From: CAYVBN01 sp964538565
GTDB lineage: Bacteria; Pseudomonadota; Alphaproteobacteria; Rhizobiales; Xanthobacteraceae
NCBI GenBank assembly: GCA_964538565.1
Contig: CAZIGW010000210.1
Coordinates: 1 to 5,715, forward strand
Direction of reading: 5' to 3'
Length of the DNA stretch: 5,715 nucleotides
In this document: positions 5,542 through 5,715 of the stretch, in pieces
Position numbering within the stretch: the stretch's first letter is position 1
Layout: the number at the start of each line of letters is the position of its first letter
Notes under the pieces: generated by a model
Databases searched by the model: none
Told to the model about the DNA's origin: nothing
What the model saw: the letters and a program-made list of their open reading frames with translations, nothing else
Translations under genes and position numbers: made by a program

Positions 5542-5562
5542 AGGGGCGCGAACCGCGCCCCT
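5542..5562 (-). promoter_or_regulatory. GC-rich hairpin in the tuf-rpsJ spacer
   Basis: On the coding strand a 9-base arm AGGGGCGCG (5562-5554) is followed by GTT and then the exact complement CGCGCCCCT (5550-5542). This is a perfect 9-bp stem with a 3-nt loop. It begins 10 nt after the tuf stop and ends 6 nt before the rpsJ Shine-Dalgarno. No run of U follows (the next bases are CGCCGTGG), so it is not a canonical intrinsic terminator. It could be an attenuator, a pause or processing site, or a structure tuning rpsJ initiation; the role is inference. Confidence 0.5.
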
Positions 5563-5572
5563 TGCGCACCCT

Positions 5573-5715
<143 letters not shown>

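Noticed and set aside
5542..5562. Calling the tuf-rpsJ hairpin an intrinsic terminator
   Set aside because: There is no U-tract after the stem on the coding strand, and a closely spaced rpsJ with its own ribosome binding site follows.

Overview
The window is a stretch of a bacterial ribosomal-protein supercluster, transcribed entirely from the minus strand. It is GC-rich, roughly two thirds by eye. The proteins look alphaproteobacterial: the L3 N-terminus begins MRSGVIAQK, L29 carries QFNLRFQRATGQLENTARVR, S17 begins MPKRMLQG, and the EF-Tu C-terminus ends GVVASIIE. No genus can be assigned from the sequence alone.

In transcription order (right to left) the genes are: the 3' end of tuf, then rpsJ (S10), rplC (L3), rplD (L4), rplW (L23), rplB (L2), rpsS (S19), rplV (L22), rpsC (S3), rplP (L16), rpmC (L29), rpsQ (S17) and the 5' part of rplN (L14). 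This is the end of the str operon joined to the S10 operon and then the spc operon. Gaps are 1 to 48 nt, one pair overlaps by 4 nt (rplD/rplW), and almost every start has a clear Shine-Dalgarno sequence. The picture is one long polycistronic message with translational coupling. No stretch over 300 bases lacks a gene, and no RNA genes, mobile elements or CRISPR repeats are seen.

The products build both subunits. L3, L4, L22, L2 and L16 shape the large-subunit peptidyl-transferase region and exit tunnel. L23 and L29 surround the tunnel exit. S3 and S10 belong to the 30S head and the mRNA entry side, S19 to the head near the subunit interface, and S17 to the 30S body. L14 forms an intersubunit contact. 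EF-Tu delivers aminoacyl-tRNA, and S10 doubles as NusE in antitermination.

The one real anomaly is in rplN. Its reading frame is perfectly L14-like across the whole visible 305 bases, but codon 31 is TAG (213-215) where relatives carry a basic residue (Lys or Arg). The downstream frame shows no decay. A base-call or assembly error is the simplest explanation; amber suppression, a second rplN copy or a very recent lesion are alternatives. A second, milder item is a perfect 9-bp GC-rich hairpin in the tuf-rpsJ spacer without a U-tract. Nothing here looks like a new biological system.
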